Below are positions 1-7,268 of a stretch of 8,660 nucleotides of DNA, in pieces. Every line of letters begins with the position of its first letter. The first letter of the stretch is position 1. The DNA comes from Acidobacteriota bacterium (lineage in GTDB: Bacteria; Acidobacteriota; Terriglobia; Acidiferrales; UBA7541), in assembly GCA_003153585.1 (NCBI GenBank), contig PLZZ01000250.1:1-8660 (forward strand). Direction: 5' to 3'. The position numbers were made by a program, and so were the translations under genes. The notes under the pieces are model-generated. The model was given only the letters and a program-made list of their open reading frames with translations, was not told the DNA's origin and searched no databases.

Positions 1-2306
1 CCTCCGGGAATGAAGTCAGGGCTAACCGAGCTGTGCTTGTACACAAATTGAACGGTGTCGCGCGGCGATATCCAATAGCTTGACCACAGCTGAATCGCGC
101 GCCCCTCTCGTCCTACGGTGTTTCCTATCAAATTCCCGTCATTGGTGTAACCGTCGCGATACAGTGAGTTCCAATAGTTCAAGTGTCCGTTGGCCTGACT
201 CGGACCGACGTCGGGAGATTCGGTCGATACTGCCTCCATGTGAAAATCGAGCTTGGAAATTCCAGGAAAGCGTGTGAGGTAAATGCCGGGCCGATATGGA
301 TTCTTGGCCGGCTTCTGCCACGCGATGAAATCGTCATCGGCGTACACCTCTCCGTAAAACACAATGTAGTTTCGAACTTTTGGAACGTAAAAGGTCCAAT
401 CCATTCCCGAGTGACCGTCGCCGGGAATGGATCCCGCCGTTGTCGGATTGTAGCCAAAAAAGCTATACAGAAAGTTGGCTGGCGTTAACGGATTGCCGCC
501 TGCGCCGCCAATCGTTACCGTGCGCCCCAAGCCGATCTCAAGGCATGACCACGGCTTGAAACTGATCTTGTTTCCGTAAATAAACGGCCGAGGAATAAAA
601 TCGTGCCCTCCCAGCCTGCCGATAAATTGATCCATGCGCACCGGGCCAAGAAATCGAAAAAATCCCGGCAACTCAAGCGGTTCCGGATTCACCAGCCGAA
701 TCATGTCAACGGGAGCCGCATTGTCGCTCCAGATTAGTGACCCGCCGGGTCCCGGCCCCCAGGAAAAACTCTGCCTTCCAACCGCGATTTGCCAGTTCTT
801 TACGTCCAGCGTGATGTAGGCATCGAGCAACTCCGGCCGGTTGATCGCTTTTACCGGAACATCGGGCGGCTCGGGAACCATGTCGACTCCGGCGATGGTT
901 TCGCGGACCGCAACCGACGGCGCCGCAGCCGAAGGTGCATGCTGGTATTCGGCCCGCACGTAAATTGCCAGCGGGCCCGCTGCCGCGCGTGCACTTCCCC
1001 CGGCTTGTCCGTTCATTCCGCGTTCAAACGGACGACCGAAGTCGTAGGAAATCGTTTGTCCGAAGTGATAACTGTCTGTCAGAGGCGGCCCGCTGATCGA
1101 CACGATTCGCGCGTAAATAGACTCCACGTTCGCCGTGAAATTCCGTCCTCCACTCAGCAAATTCTCCTCGTAGGAAAATTCCCGTTGCAGGCTGGCTTGC
1201 AAATCGGCTGCGCGCGCGCTGGGGTCTGGATCTTGCTGCAAGTTTTCGTCTGCTTCTTCTGTCAGTCGCGCGCATTCCATGCGCGTCCACGGTTGCATTC
1301 CAGCCATCGAAGTCGTCACGTAACCAAGCGCCGCCAGTTTTTCCAAAACTGGATACACCCAGCTATCCAGTGGCACGAATGTGGATCCCATGCTCTGCCG
1401 CTGGCGGTGATTTTCGCCGTACTCGCTGGACTCCGCGTGTGTTTCCCACGTTGCTCCATCCAGCCCCGCGTCGTGATGCGTGCGATAAACATGCTGCCCC
1501 ACAAACCATCCGATGGCGCTTCCGATCAAAACGTCCGAAGGGAAGTGCTGCTTCGCGGTCAGACGCGACATGCTCACGGCTGATGCCATTCCGTATGCCA
1601 GCACGGACGTCAGCGGCCCGGGATATTCGTGCGCCACAACGCTTGCAATGGACCACGCAATCGCTGCGTGGTCCGACGGCATGGAACTGCCGCCCTGAAA
1701 AAAGTTTCCCCGGTAATCATTCGTCAGTGGACCTTGCCTGCCGAATGCGTATTCCAACGCGGTAGTCGCAGCGAAGCTGTCCGCCGCCGCTTCTCCCGCC
1801 AGGATTCCGGTCTCGCGTTTGTGTTCGTCGTGCGTGATGCGGCCCCACAGGTAAAATCCGCCGGCAAGTCCGGCCATCGAATAAAGTCCGTAGTTCGAAA
1901 AATTCGCGCTGTATTTTAAACGGCTCGGAGAATTGGAGAGGTGCTTGCTGAACTCCGTGTCGGTGGCGAGCAGACCGCCGGTTACCAGACCGAACGGCAC
2001 CAGCCATTCGGTATCGGATAGCTGCAACCGAAGTGGGCTCGTCCACATCGCTATTTGGTCCTTCTCAATGTTTTCAATCAGGCGCAACCCCAACGAATTC
2101 TCGTTTCGTTCAGGCTTTGGGCTCGCATCCGTCACGCTGGAGGACTCTTTGTCCCGCGCGTGATCTTCTTCGGTGCCCGCACCATTTGCCGAAGCCGCCT
2201 GAGGCTTGGCGTCTTCCTGAGCCTGCACGCAGTCCCCTACGGCAAATGTTTGAAGGGCAAAAAGAAAGCAGCAATTCATCACCAGCCTATTTCTCCTTCG
2301 ATTCAT
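1..2306 (-). CDS. PAP2 phosphatase domain fused to Wzi-type capsule assembly outer-membrane protein (3' end outside window)
   Basis: The frame is open from an ATG at 2306 to the window edge, giving 768 residues with no stop, so the C-terminus is missing. Residues 1-29 look like a Sec signal peptide: basic start (MNRRRNR), hydrophobic core, possible cleavage after V-Q-A at 29. Residues 100-270 resemble a PAP2 domain: P-S-D-H at 209-212 and S-R-x5-H-x3-D at 246-257 are clear, but the first motif (K-x6-R-P) reads E-x6-G-P at 184-192. Residues 310-355 (around DSWVYPVLEKLAALGY and PWTRMECARL) form the helical segment I associate with Wzi-like proteins of this group. From about 390 onward the sequence is strand-rich and Wzi-like, with GRQSFSWGPG (509-518), SDNAAP and FLGPVRMDQF. 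Wzi proteins are outer-membrane barrels that attach or organise capsule; PAP2 enzymes remove phosphate from lipid phosphates. The gene lies 13 nt after the exporter gene and is probably co-transcribed. The fusion is seen directly; phosphatase activity is uncertain. Confidence 0.87.
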   Translation of the reverse strand, partial: MNRRRNRLVMNCCFLFALQTFAVGDCVQAQEDAKPQAASANGAGTEEDHARDKESSSVTDASPKPERNENSLGLRLIENIEKDQIAMWTSPLRLQLSDTEWLVPFGLVTGGLLATDTEFSKHLSNSPSRLKYSANFSNYGLYSMAGLAGGFYLWGRITHDEHKRETGILAGEAAADSFAATTALEYAFGRQGPLTNDYRGNFFQGGSSMPSDHAAIAWSIASVVAHEYPGPLTSVLAYGMASAVSMSRLTAKQHFPSDVLIGSAIGWFVGQHVYRTHHDAGLDGATWETHAESSEYGENHRQRQSMGSTFVPLDSWVYPVLEKLAALGYVTTSMAGMQPWTRMECARLTEEADENLQQDPDPSARAADLQASLQREFSYEENLLSGGRNFTANVESIYARIVSISGPPLTDSYHFGQTISYDFGRPFERGMNGQAGGSARAAAGPLAIYVRAEYQHAPSAAAPSVAVRETIAGVDMVPEPPDVPVKAINRPELLDAYITLDVKNWQIAVGRQSFSWGPGPGGSLIWSDNAAPVDMIRLVNPEPLELPGFFRFLGPVRMDQFIGRLGGHDFIPRPFIYGNKISFKPWSCLEIGLGRTVTIGGAGGNPLTPANFLYSFFGYNPTTAGSIPGDGHSGMDWTFYVPKVRNYIVFYGEVYADDDFIAWQKPAKNPYRPGIYLTRFPGISKLDFHMEAVSTESPDVGPSQANGHLNYWNSLYRDGYTNDGNLIGNTVGREGRAIQLWSSYWISPRDTVQFVYKHSSVSPDFIPG

Positions 2307-2320
2307 CCCAACTTTCTCGC
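2277..2320 (-). promoter_or_regulatory. Start region of the PAP2-Wzi gene, weak ribosome binding site
   Basis: The 13 nt between the exporter stop and the ATG at 2306 read GAGAAAG then TTGGG, which is at best a poor Shine-Dalgarno. A better AGGAG lies at 2297-2293, inside the proposed coding region, 10 nt before an in-frame GTG (2282) and 13 nt before an in-frame ATG (2279). I keep 2306 because it supplies the basic n-region of the signal peptide, which the later starts would remove. Translation at 2306 may rely on ribosomes finishing the upstream gene. Confidence 0.4.
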
Positions 2321-5300
2321 TAGAACCGCACAGCAATAATTATTGCGCTCGCCACGGATGCTGCCGTTTGCGCGGCCAGAAAAACGCTTTGCCACTGGAC
2401 GCCGCCGCCCAGCGCCCTTTCCGGCACCACCAGCGTGTCTCCCGGTTCGAGCACACGAGACATGGAGTCTCCGGCCCATGCACTGCTGCTCGAGCCGATC
2501 ACCGAGCCATCCGCGCGAATCACGAAGATGGCCTTCTTGTTTGCCAGTTGCGTGGGGCCGCCGGACTGGCTCAAGTACCATTTCGCACTCTTTCCCGGCC
2601 GGAAAGAAACCGCTGTCGGATTGAAGACTTGGCCCGTCACCATCACGAAGCTCGGCCGCTTCGGTATCAGCAGAGTGTCGCCGGCTCGTACGTTGATATC
2701 GGCATTCGTGTCTTTCCAATGATCCACATTTGAGGAAATGCGAATCGTCACGCGGCCTAGCGGAGGGTTGCTGTTCAACAACTCGAGACTTGTCTGCCAC
2801 TGCTGCAGCGCCATTTCTTTCGCCTGTTTTGCCTTCGGATCCGCATCCGGCAAGAGTTGCAGTGTGGTTTGAGCATCCTGTACCCGCAGGATCATTTCGT
2901 TCTGCCCTTTGGCTTCCAATTCGCGCACTTGCGTCCGTTGCAATACCGCTCCGTATGGGTAAGCGTCGGATTGGAATCCCCCCGCTCGCTCGATAATTGA
3001 ACTCAGCCGCTCGCCGGGGCGAATTCCATACGTACCAGGGTTTGCCACTTCGCCTTTCACGCGGATGGAAGCGCCCAAATCGTTCCAGCCCGGAAGCTGC
3101 CCGATGGTGAGCACGTCGCCGTTGTGAAGCGCGACATCTGCCTTCGGGTCTCCCGCAAGCGCGGCGGTGATTGCGATGGTTTCGTGTTTCGCGGTGAGTT
3201 GATTTGGCGCCGAAGCCGGATTCGCTGCCCCGTTCGCGGCCTGCCCGTTTCCCACCCATTGATAATGGGTAAGGTCCGCGGTCTGAGTTTCCGCGCTGGG
3301 AGTCAGCCCGCCGCCCACGCGAATCAAATCTCCGACCTGCATGTTTGTCGTTAGTGGATAGCGTCCCGGCTTGGCCACTTCGCCTTGTACGTTTACCGTG
3401 GCTGGTTCCACTGCGTCCGGGTTGCGGTGAACCAGCAGCCGGTCGCGAGGCTGCATCAAAATGTTTTCCGACGAATCGCCCGCCAGTGCTTGTTCGAGGT
3501 TTACGCTGAATATTCTGACTTTCCCATCCGGCAAGTAACGAAATACCTGGGCATCCTCGGTCTGCGCGTCGGGTGCAAGGCCGCCCGCAAGATGCACGGC
3601 ATCGCTCAAACGTACTTGGCCGGAAGTTCGGTAGGTTCCCGGTTGCCGCACATCGCCCCATATGGAAACCGCAGGGGGATTTTCGAAGTCGAATCTGCTG
3701 AAAATTCGAATGGTATCCATCGTTTGCAAAAGCGGCGCTTGCGAAGGATTTTCCAGCGCACTCGACAGATCGAAACTCTCCACGCTGGGATGGAAATCGG
3801 GAGCATTCAACCGAATGATCTCCGCGTACTGGTTCGACGGCTCCGGCAATAAATCCTTGTAGGACGAAATCACATCCGTCACGCGCATATCCGCGCGATA
3901 GGAATAACGCCCCGGCCGGATCACGTGCCCTTCGAGGTACACCGCATCCTGGTTGTATGGCGCGATGGGATAAATGCGGATGCGGTCGCCGTCGTGAATT
4001 TCGAATGCTACAAGCTGCTTGGTAACTTCCGAAGCTTGATCCGTCTCCGGGATATCCACGCTCAGCATCGTCTGCTTTTCGTGCGCCAGAATTCGCTGAA
4101 CCTCAATGTGGCGCAACGCCGCGGTGGGAAGCAACCCCCCCGCTAGCTCCAGCACGCTGGCCAGATTTTTCTCGTCGCGCAACTCATAGATTGCCGGCCG
4201 CCGAACCATTCCTTCCACCGTAATTTGCGCGCCGATGGGAGGCACCAGCACTGTGTCGCCACTCTCAAGCCGCAAAATGTCCGTCTTCACTCCTCGCAAC
4301 AGCAGGTCGTACACATCCACTATCTGCACGAGCTGATCGCCCCGGTAATGCTTCAAAATCCGTAGTGAGCCCCCCGCGGTTGGTCCCCCTGCGGCAAACA
4401 GTGCGTTCAGTGGAGTGGAAAGCGAGCTTACGTCATAAGCTCCTGCGTTTTTTACGTCGCCGACGTCGTAGATACGAATGGTTCGAAGGCGTCCGAGTGA
4501 TACATCCGCGGACACGTCGCGAAACTGAGTTCGCAAGATCTGCTGCAAGTTTTCCTGCACCTCAGCCAGACTTTTTCCGCTTACCAGAATGGGTCCGACT
4601 TCCGGAAGGCTAACGCGCCCCTCGTGATCTACCGTGCGATAAAGTCGCTGCGAAACACCTCCCCAAAGATTGATCGACAAGCCATCGCCTGGCCCCACTA
4701 CGTAATCGGGCCCAACGGGGAGGTCCATCGGGATCAGCTTCGAATCGCGCGCGCCATGCGCGAAAACTTGCATCCCAAAGCGCTGCGGAGTCACAGGCTG
4801 CGGAAGCGCTTGCATGTACATGTCGTAAAGCGAAGGAATATCGTTGTAGGGATTCGCCGTTCGGACCAAGTCCGCTGGTCGCCCCAGCACCTCGCGAGCA
4901 TTCGGAGGCTTGGCAACGGAGAGTTCTTCAGGCGCCATCCCGTTCAAGCCGTTACTCCGAGGTTGAGACCTGGTCGAGCCCTCTGGGCGGTAGGTGCTGG
5001 AGCCATTCGGTTGGTAGGTCGTGGATTCCTCTATTGCGTTGCGATTTTCCTCGCTGCTATCGAAGGGTTCAGGTACGGATTGATTTCTGCGGTTTGTCTG
5101 CCCCACGGACAGTTCGCGAGGCGTTCCATCGAAAACGAAGCTGTCCGAGGATTGCCTAGATCTCGGCGAATCGTCCAACGGAGAAGAAATTTTGGAAGAC
5201 TCGCTCTCCGCCTGCGGAGTTTGCTGATAATCCGTCTGGGTTGTTTGCGGGGAACCATAAGAATCTCTGGCGGGAGGATTTGCGGGTCTCGACTCCTCGC

Positions 5301-5943
5301 CAGGATTTACAGGAACGCCGCTCTGAGGGGACGGCTGCGCACTCTCGGTGGGGAATTCTGAATGTCGCGCGGTGCAGTCAACGTCGAGCTTCGGATCGCA
5401 GGATTTCGCATTTTGCAAATCCCGCTCGCGACGCCGTCGGGCATTCGCCAACTCTTCCTCCTGATTTTGGGCTAGCCATTTCGTTCGCTCCTGAACCAGG
5501 AGTTCATGCTCTCTGGCTACGTCCGATTCGGGATTTAACTTGGGCAGCAAATAGCCGTAGCGCTGGACCAGCGCGGTTGCCACCGACCGGAACTGGGCGT
5601 CTTCCTCCAGCCGCTCGAAAATTGCGTCATTCGTCAGATCAGATTCGCTGATGATCTGGCCGTGCTCGGTGGCATCCTTCGCCACCCAATATTTCAGCGC
5701 GACCATCAACCCCGCATCCTTGAACAGCACCGCTTTGATTTCTCCCGCCGATGCCGCCACGCGGCTCAGATTCTCCCGGCCGAGCTCAGAGCTGGGCATC
5801 GGAGCGCGCCGTTGATCTGCTGCTTGGGCCATGACGCTGGGGCTGTTTGCCGCAACACAACAGCCCAACAGCGCCGTCAGGAATACGGCGAAACTACGCC
5901 CATGGAAGAAAAAAGATCTCCGAAGCGGGACCGTGAGCTTCAT
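2320..5943 (-). CDS. Large Wza-like polysaccharide export protein with Poly_export domain and seven SLBB repeats
   Basis: This 1207-residue protein is over three times the length of E. coli Wza (about 380). Residues 1-41 look like a signal peptide ending A-Q-A; an L-L-G-C at 25-28 is an imperfect lipobox, so a lipoprotein is possible. Residues 55-190 form a charged helical domain ending in a likely coiled coil, then a Pro/Ser/Gln-rich linker runs to about 345. The Poly_export domain starts near 411 (PDYVVGPGD at 412-420). Seven SLBB units follow, with G-x-V-x-x-P-G-like cores at 495, 578, 672, 763, 854, 964 and 1104, most paired with a later A-G-G. A hydrophobic C-terminal helix (about 1187-1205) recalls the outer-membrane helix of Wza. 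SLBB exporters form periplasm-spanning and outer-membrane channels for capsule or exopolysaccharide. An ATG at 6063 would add 40 residues but lies deep in gmd and would bury the signal peptide, so I use 5943. The start overlaps the gmd stop by 4 nt. Confidence 0.92.
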   Translation of the reverse strand: MKLTVPLRRSFFFHGRSFAVFLTALLGCCVAANSPSVMAQAADQRRAPMPSSELGRENLSRVAASAGEIKAVLFKDAGLMVALKYWVAKDATEHGQIISESDLTNDAIFERLEEDAQFRSVATALVQRYGYLLPKLNPESDVAREHELLVQERTKWLAQNQEEELANARRRRERDLQNAKSCDPKLDVDCTARHSEFPTESAQPSPQSGVPVNPGEESRPANPPARDSYGSPQTTQTDYQQTPQAESESSKISSPLDDSPRSRQSSDSFVFDGTPRELSVGQTNRRNQSVPEPFDSSEENRNAIEESTTYQPNGSSTYRPEGSTRSQPRSNGLNGMAPEELSVAKPPNAREVLGRPADLVRTANPYNDIPSLYDMYMQALPQPVTPQRFGMQVFAHGARDSKLIPMDLPVGPDYVVGPGDGLSINLWGGVSQRLYRTVDHEGRVSLPEVGPILVSGKSLAEVQENLQQILRTQFRDVSADVSLGRLRTIRIYDVGDVKNAGAYDVSSLSTPLNALFAAGGPTAGGSLRILKHYRGDQLVQIVDVYDLLLRGVKTDILRLESGDTVLVPPIGAQITVEGMVRRPAIYELRDEKNLASVLELAGGLLPTAALRHIEVQRILAHEKQTMLSVDIPETDQASEVTKQLVAFEIHDGDRIRIYPIAPYNQDAVYLEGHVIRPGRYSYRADMRVTDVISSYKDLLPEPSNQYAEIIRLNAPDFHPSVESFDLSSALENPSQAPLLQTMDTIRIFSRFDFENPPAVSIWGDVRQPGTYRTSGQVRLSDAVHLAGGLAPDAQTEDAQVFRYLPDGKVRIFSVNLEQALAGDSSENILMQPRDRLLVHRNPDAVEPATVNVQGEVAKPGRYPLTTNMQVGDLIRVGGGLTPSAETQTADLTHYQWVGNGQAANGAANPASAPNQLTAKHETIAITAALAGDPKADVALHNGDVLTIGQLPGWNDLGASIRVKGEVANPGTYGIRPGERLSSIIERAGGFQSDAYPYGAVLQRTQVRELEAKGQNEMILRVQDAQTTLQLLPDADPKAKQAKEMALQQWQTSLELLNSNPPLGRVTIRISSNVDHWKDTNADINVRAGDTLLIPKRPSFVMVTGQVFNPTAVSFRPGKSAKWYLSQSGGPTQLANKKAIFVIRADGSVIGSSSSAWAGDSMSRVLEPGDTLVVPERALGGGVQWQSVFLAAQTAASVASAIIIAVRF

Positions 5944-5953
5944 TCTCCGCCTC
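5940..5953 (-). promoter_or_regulatory. ATGA stop/start overlap with ribosome binding site for the exporter gene
   Basis: The gmd stop (TGA, 5942-5940) and the exporter start (ATG, 5943-5941) share bases as ATGA. A GAGG at 5953-5950 lies 6 nt before the ATG, within the last gmd codons. This arrangement is typical of translational coupling and settles the exporter start at 5943. Confidence 0.7.
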
Positions 5954-6992
5954 GCGCTGACATTCTTCGTTCCAGGTGGCCGCTGAGCTTGTCCTCCAGC
6001 ATTTGTGTATCGGCCTCGATCATCACTTTCACCAGGTCCCCGAACTTCGTGCGCGGAGCCCATCCCAGTCTTTTGCGCGCCTTCGAAGCATCGCCTACCA
6101 GCCGGTCGATTTCAGTGGGCCGGTAATAGTCCGGGTCGATTTCCACGTACGCCTGCCAATCGAGTCCCGCCTCTTGAAACGCGAGCTCCAGGAACTCCCG
6201 CACCGTGTGCGTTTCCCCCGTTGCCAGAACGTAGTCATCCGGAGCGGCCTGCTGCAGCATCTGCCACATTCCTTCAACGTATTCCGGCGCGTAGCCCCAG
6301 TCGCGCTGTGCTTCCAGATTTCCCAGATAGAGTTTTTCCTGCAGTCCATTCGCTATGCGCGCTACCGCGCGCGTTATTTTGCGAGTCACGAAGTTTTCAC
6401 CTCGTCTCGGAGATTCGTGATTGAACAGGATCCCATTCACCGCATAGAGGCCGTAGCCATCGCGCGCGTTCGCGGTCATCCAGTAGCTGTACAGTTTTGC
6501 GCAACCATACGGACTGCGCGGCCGGAAGGGCGTGCTTTCATTTTGCGAGCTCTCGCATGCTTGTCCGTACATCTCGCTGCTCGCCGCGTTATAGAAGCGC
6601 GCAGGAATTCCCGTCTCGCGAATCGCGTCCAATAGCCTCGTCGTTCCCAGCGCTGTGATGTCGCCAGTGTATTCGGGAATATCGAAACTCACGCGCACGT
6701 GACTCTGCGCCCCGAGGTGATAAATTTCGTCCGGTGCCAGGCGATACAACAATTTTGCCAAACTCGTCGCGTCTGAAAGATCGGCAAAGTGAAGATAAAA
6801 TTGCGCGTCGCGCTCGTGCCAGTCGGCCAGCAGGTGGTCCACCCGGCTGGTATTGAAACTGCTCGACCGGCGTTTGATCCCGTGAACTTCGTAACCTTTC
6901 GACAGCAGCAATTCCGCGAGATAGGAGCCGTCCTGCCCCGTCACGCCGGTAATCAGCGCCCGTTTGGTCCTGCTCTTGAGCTCTCGAGTCAT
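5940..6992 (-). CDS. gmd: GDP-mannose 4,6-dehydratase
   Basis: This enzyme converts GDP-D-mannose to GDP-4-keto-6-deoxy-D-mannose in the cytoplasm, the branch point to GDP-fucose, GDP-rhamnose and GDP-perosamine. The 350-residue length fits the family. It is an extended short-chain dehydrogenase: the NADP-binding G-V-T-G-Q-D-G is at 16-22, H-L-G-A-Q-S-H-V at 92-99, the catalytic Ser-Ser-Glu at 138-140 (Thr-Ser-Glu in E. coli), and Tyr162/Lys166 in SPYGCAKLY. The substrate-side motifs [17 protein letters not shown] (191-207) and RPTEID (291-296) are intact. The last ten residues ([10 protein letters not shown]) lie beyond the usual core. The ATG at 6992 puts the nucleotide-binding strand at residue 11, normal for the family, though no clear Shine-Dalgarno precedes it. 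It is the first gene of the minus-strand group. No GDP-fucose synthase or GDP-rhamnose reductase follows, so the final sugar cannot be named. Confidence 0.96.
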   Translation of the reverse strand: MTRELKSRTKRALITGVTGQDGSYLAELLLSKGYEVHGIKRRSSSFNTSRVDHLLADWHERDAQFYLHFADLSDATSLAKLLYRLAPDEIYHLGAQSHVRVSFDIPEYTGDITALGTTRLLDAIRETGIPARFYNAASSEMYGQACESSQNESTPFRPRSPYGCAKLYSYWMTANARDGYGLYAVNGILFNHESPRRGENFVTRKITRAVARIANGLQEKLYLGNLEAQRDWGYAPEYVEGMWQMLQQAAPDDYVLATGETHTVREFLELAFQEAGLDWQAYVEIDPDYYRPTEIDRLVGDASKARKRLGWAPRTKFGDLVKVMIEADTQMLEDKLSGHLERRMSARGGE

Positions 6993-7100
6993 TGATGCGT
7001 GTCCGGAGTCTTGCTGAATTCGTATTCGCTACTCGTTTTCGAACGCGTTGCTGGTTCGATACACGACCTCAAAGTACTTCCCTCTGAAGGAATCAATCTC

Positions 7101-7268
7101 GTGCCACTCCCTGTTCCATTCAGGCTTCCCGGAACGGAACAGTTTCAGGGTTTTCGGTGGTGTGATTGCAAGCGCTTGGCCAATGTCATTTGGATTCTAA
7201 AGATCATCTGTAAGGTTTTGCCCTACTTCGTTGTCATCCCATCTCGCTTGCGTTATCCTCGTTTTTAA
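7101..7268 (+). CDS. Doubtful small ORF (55 residues) ending on the cpsB-like start codon
   Basis: A frame open across the whole intergenic region (from a GTG at 6999) could start better at a GTG at 7101, which follows AAGGA (7087-7091) by 9 nt. It ends in TAA at 7266-7268, sharing its last A with the phosphatase ATG (TAATG), an arrangement often seen in coupled genes. The product would have a hydrophobic middle (WILKIICKVLPYFVVI) and a basic end. I recognise no family. It overlaps the inverted repeat, the palindromes and the candidate promoter, which argues for an accidental open frame. Confidence 0.15.
   Translation: MPLPVPFRLPGTEQFQGFRWCDCKRLANVIWILKIICKVLPYFVVIPSRLRYPRF
7111..7142. repeat. 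11-bp inverted repeat, candidate operator or leader hairpin
   Basis: CTGTTCCATTC (7111-7121) and GAACGGAACAG (7132-7142) are inverted copies matching at 10 of 11 positions, separated by 10 bases. The half-site centres are 21 bp apart, about two helical turns, suiting a dimeric regulator. In minus-strand RNA the single mismatch becomes a G-U pair, so an 11-bp stem with a 10-nt loop could form in the gmd leader. No T-tract follows on either strand, so it is not a standard terminator. Confidence 0.55.
7169..7183. promoter_or_regulatory. Overlapping palindromes, LacI/GalR-like candidate operator
   Basis: CAAGCGCTTG (7169-7178) is a perfect 10-bp palindrome and TTGGCCAA (7176-7183) a perfect 8-bp one sharing three bases with it. 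The A-A-x-C-G-x-T-T core resembles LacI/GalR-family operators, although the right outer half (GGC) departs from their usual symmetry. The site sits between the two divergent genes, about 85-100 bp before the plus-strand gene. Regulator identity is inference only. Confidence 0.3.
7231..7259 (+). promoter_or_regulatory. Candidate sigma-70 promoter for the cpsB-like gene
   Basis: TTGTCA at 7231-7236 (5 of 6 matches to TTGACA) and TATCCT at 7254-7259 (4 of 6 to TATAAT) are separated by the ideal 17 bp. Transcription would be expected to start near 7265-7268, at or just before the ATG at 7268, leaving almost no leader. The absence of a Shine-Dalgarno before this ATG agrees with that. Confidence 0.45.

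Larger units (their letters stand above)
6993..7267. promoter_or_regulatory. Divergent intergenic control region between gmd and the cpsB-like gene
   Basis: These 275 bases separate two divergently read polysaccharide genes and must hold promoters for both. Visible elements are a TTGTCA/TATCCT promoter next to the plus-strand gene, an 11-bp inverted repeat at 7111-7142, and overlapping palindromes at 7169-7183. For the minus-strand operon I see only a weak TAGAAT -10-like box at 7199-7194 without a good -35. Starting there would give gmd a leader of nearly 200 nt carrying the 7111-7142 hairpin. That last model is inference. Confidence 0.55.

Noticed and set aside
789..1583. 264-codon plus-strand open frame opposite the PAP2-Wzi gene
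   Set aside because: Antisense to a well-supported coding frame; the translation is Arg/His/Cys-rich and looks random.
3254..3270. Perfect 7-bp inverted repeat with 3-nt loop (ACCCATT/AATGGGT)
   Set aside because: It sits inside the exporter coding sequence (near residues 891-897) with no T-tract or gene boundary; a short hairpin of this size is expected by chance in several kilobases.
2303..3661. 452-codon minus-strand open frame inside the exporter gene
   Set aside because: It lies in another frame of a gene with clear SLBB repeats; its product is Arg/Gly/Ser-rich without recognisable motifs, typical of a shadow frame in GC-rich coding DNA.
4624..5361. 245-codon plus-strand open frame opposite the exporter linker and export domain
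   Set aside because: Antisense shadow; Arg-rich and without any motif.
5944..6063. Upstream ATG extending the exporter by 40 residues
   Set aside because: It starts well inside gmd and would place a hydrophilic segment before the signal peptide; the ATG at 5943 has a Shine-Dalgarno and an ATGA overlap.
7091..7106. Sigma-54-like box on the minus strand (TGGCACG then TTGAT)
   Set aside because: The spacing is one base short of the -24/-12 pattern and the essential GC of the -12 element is GA.
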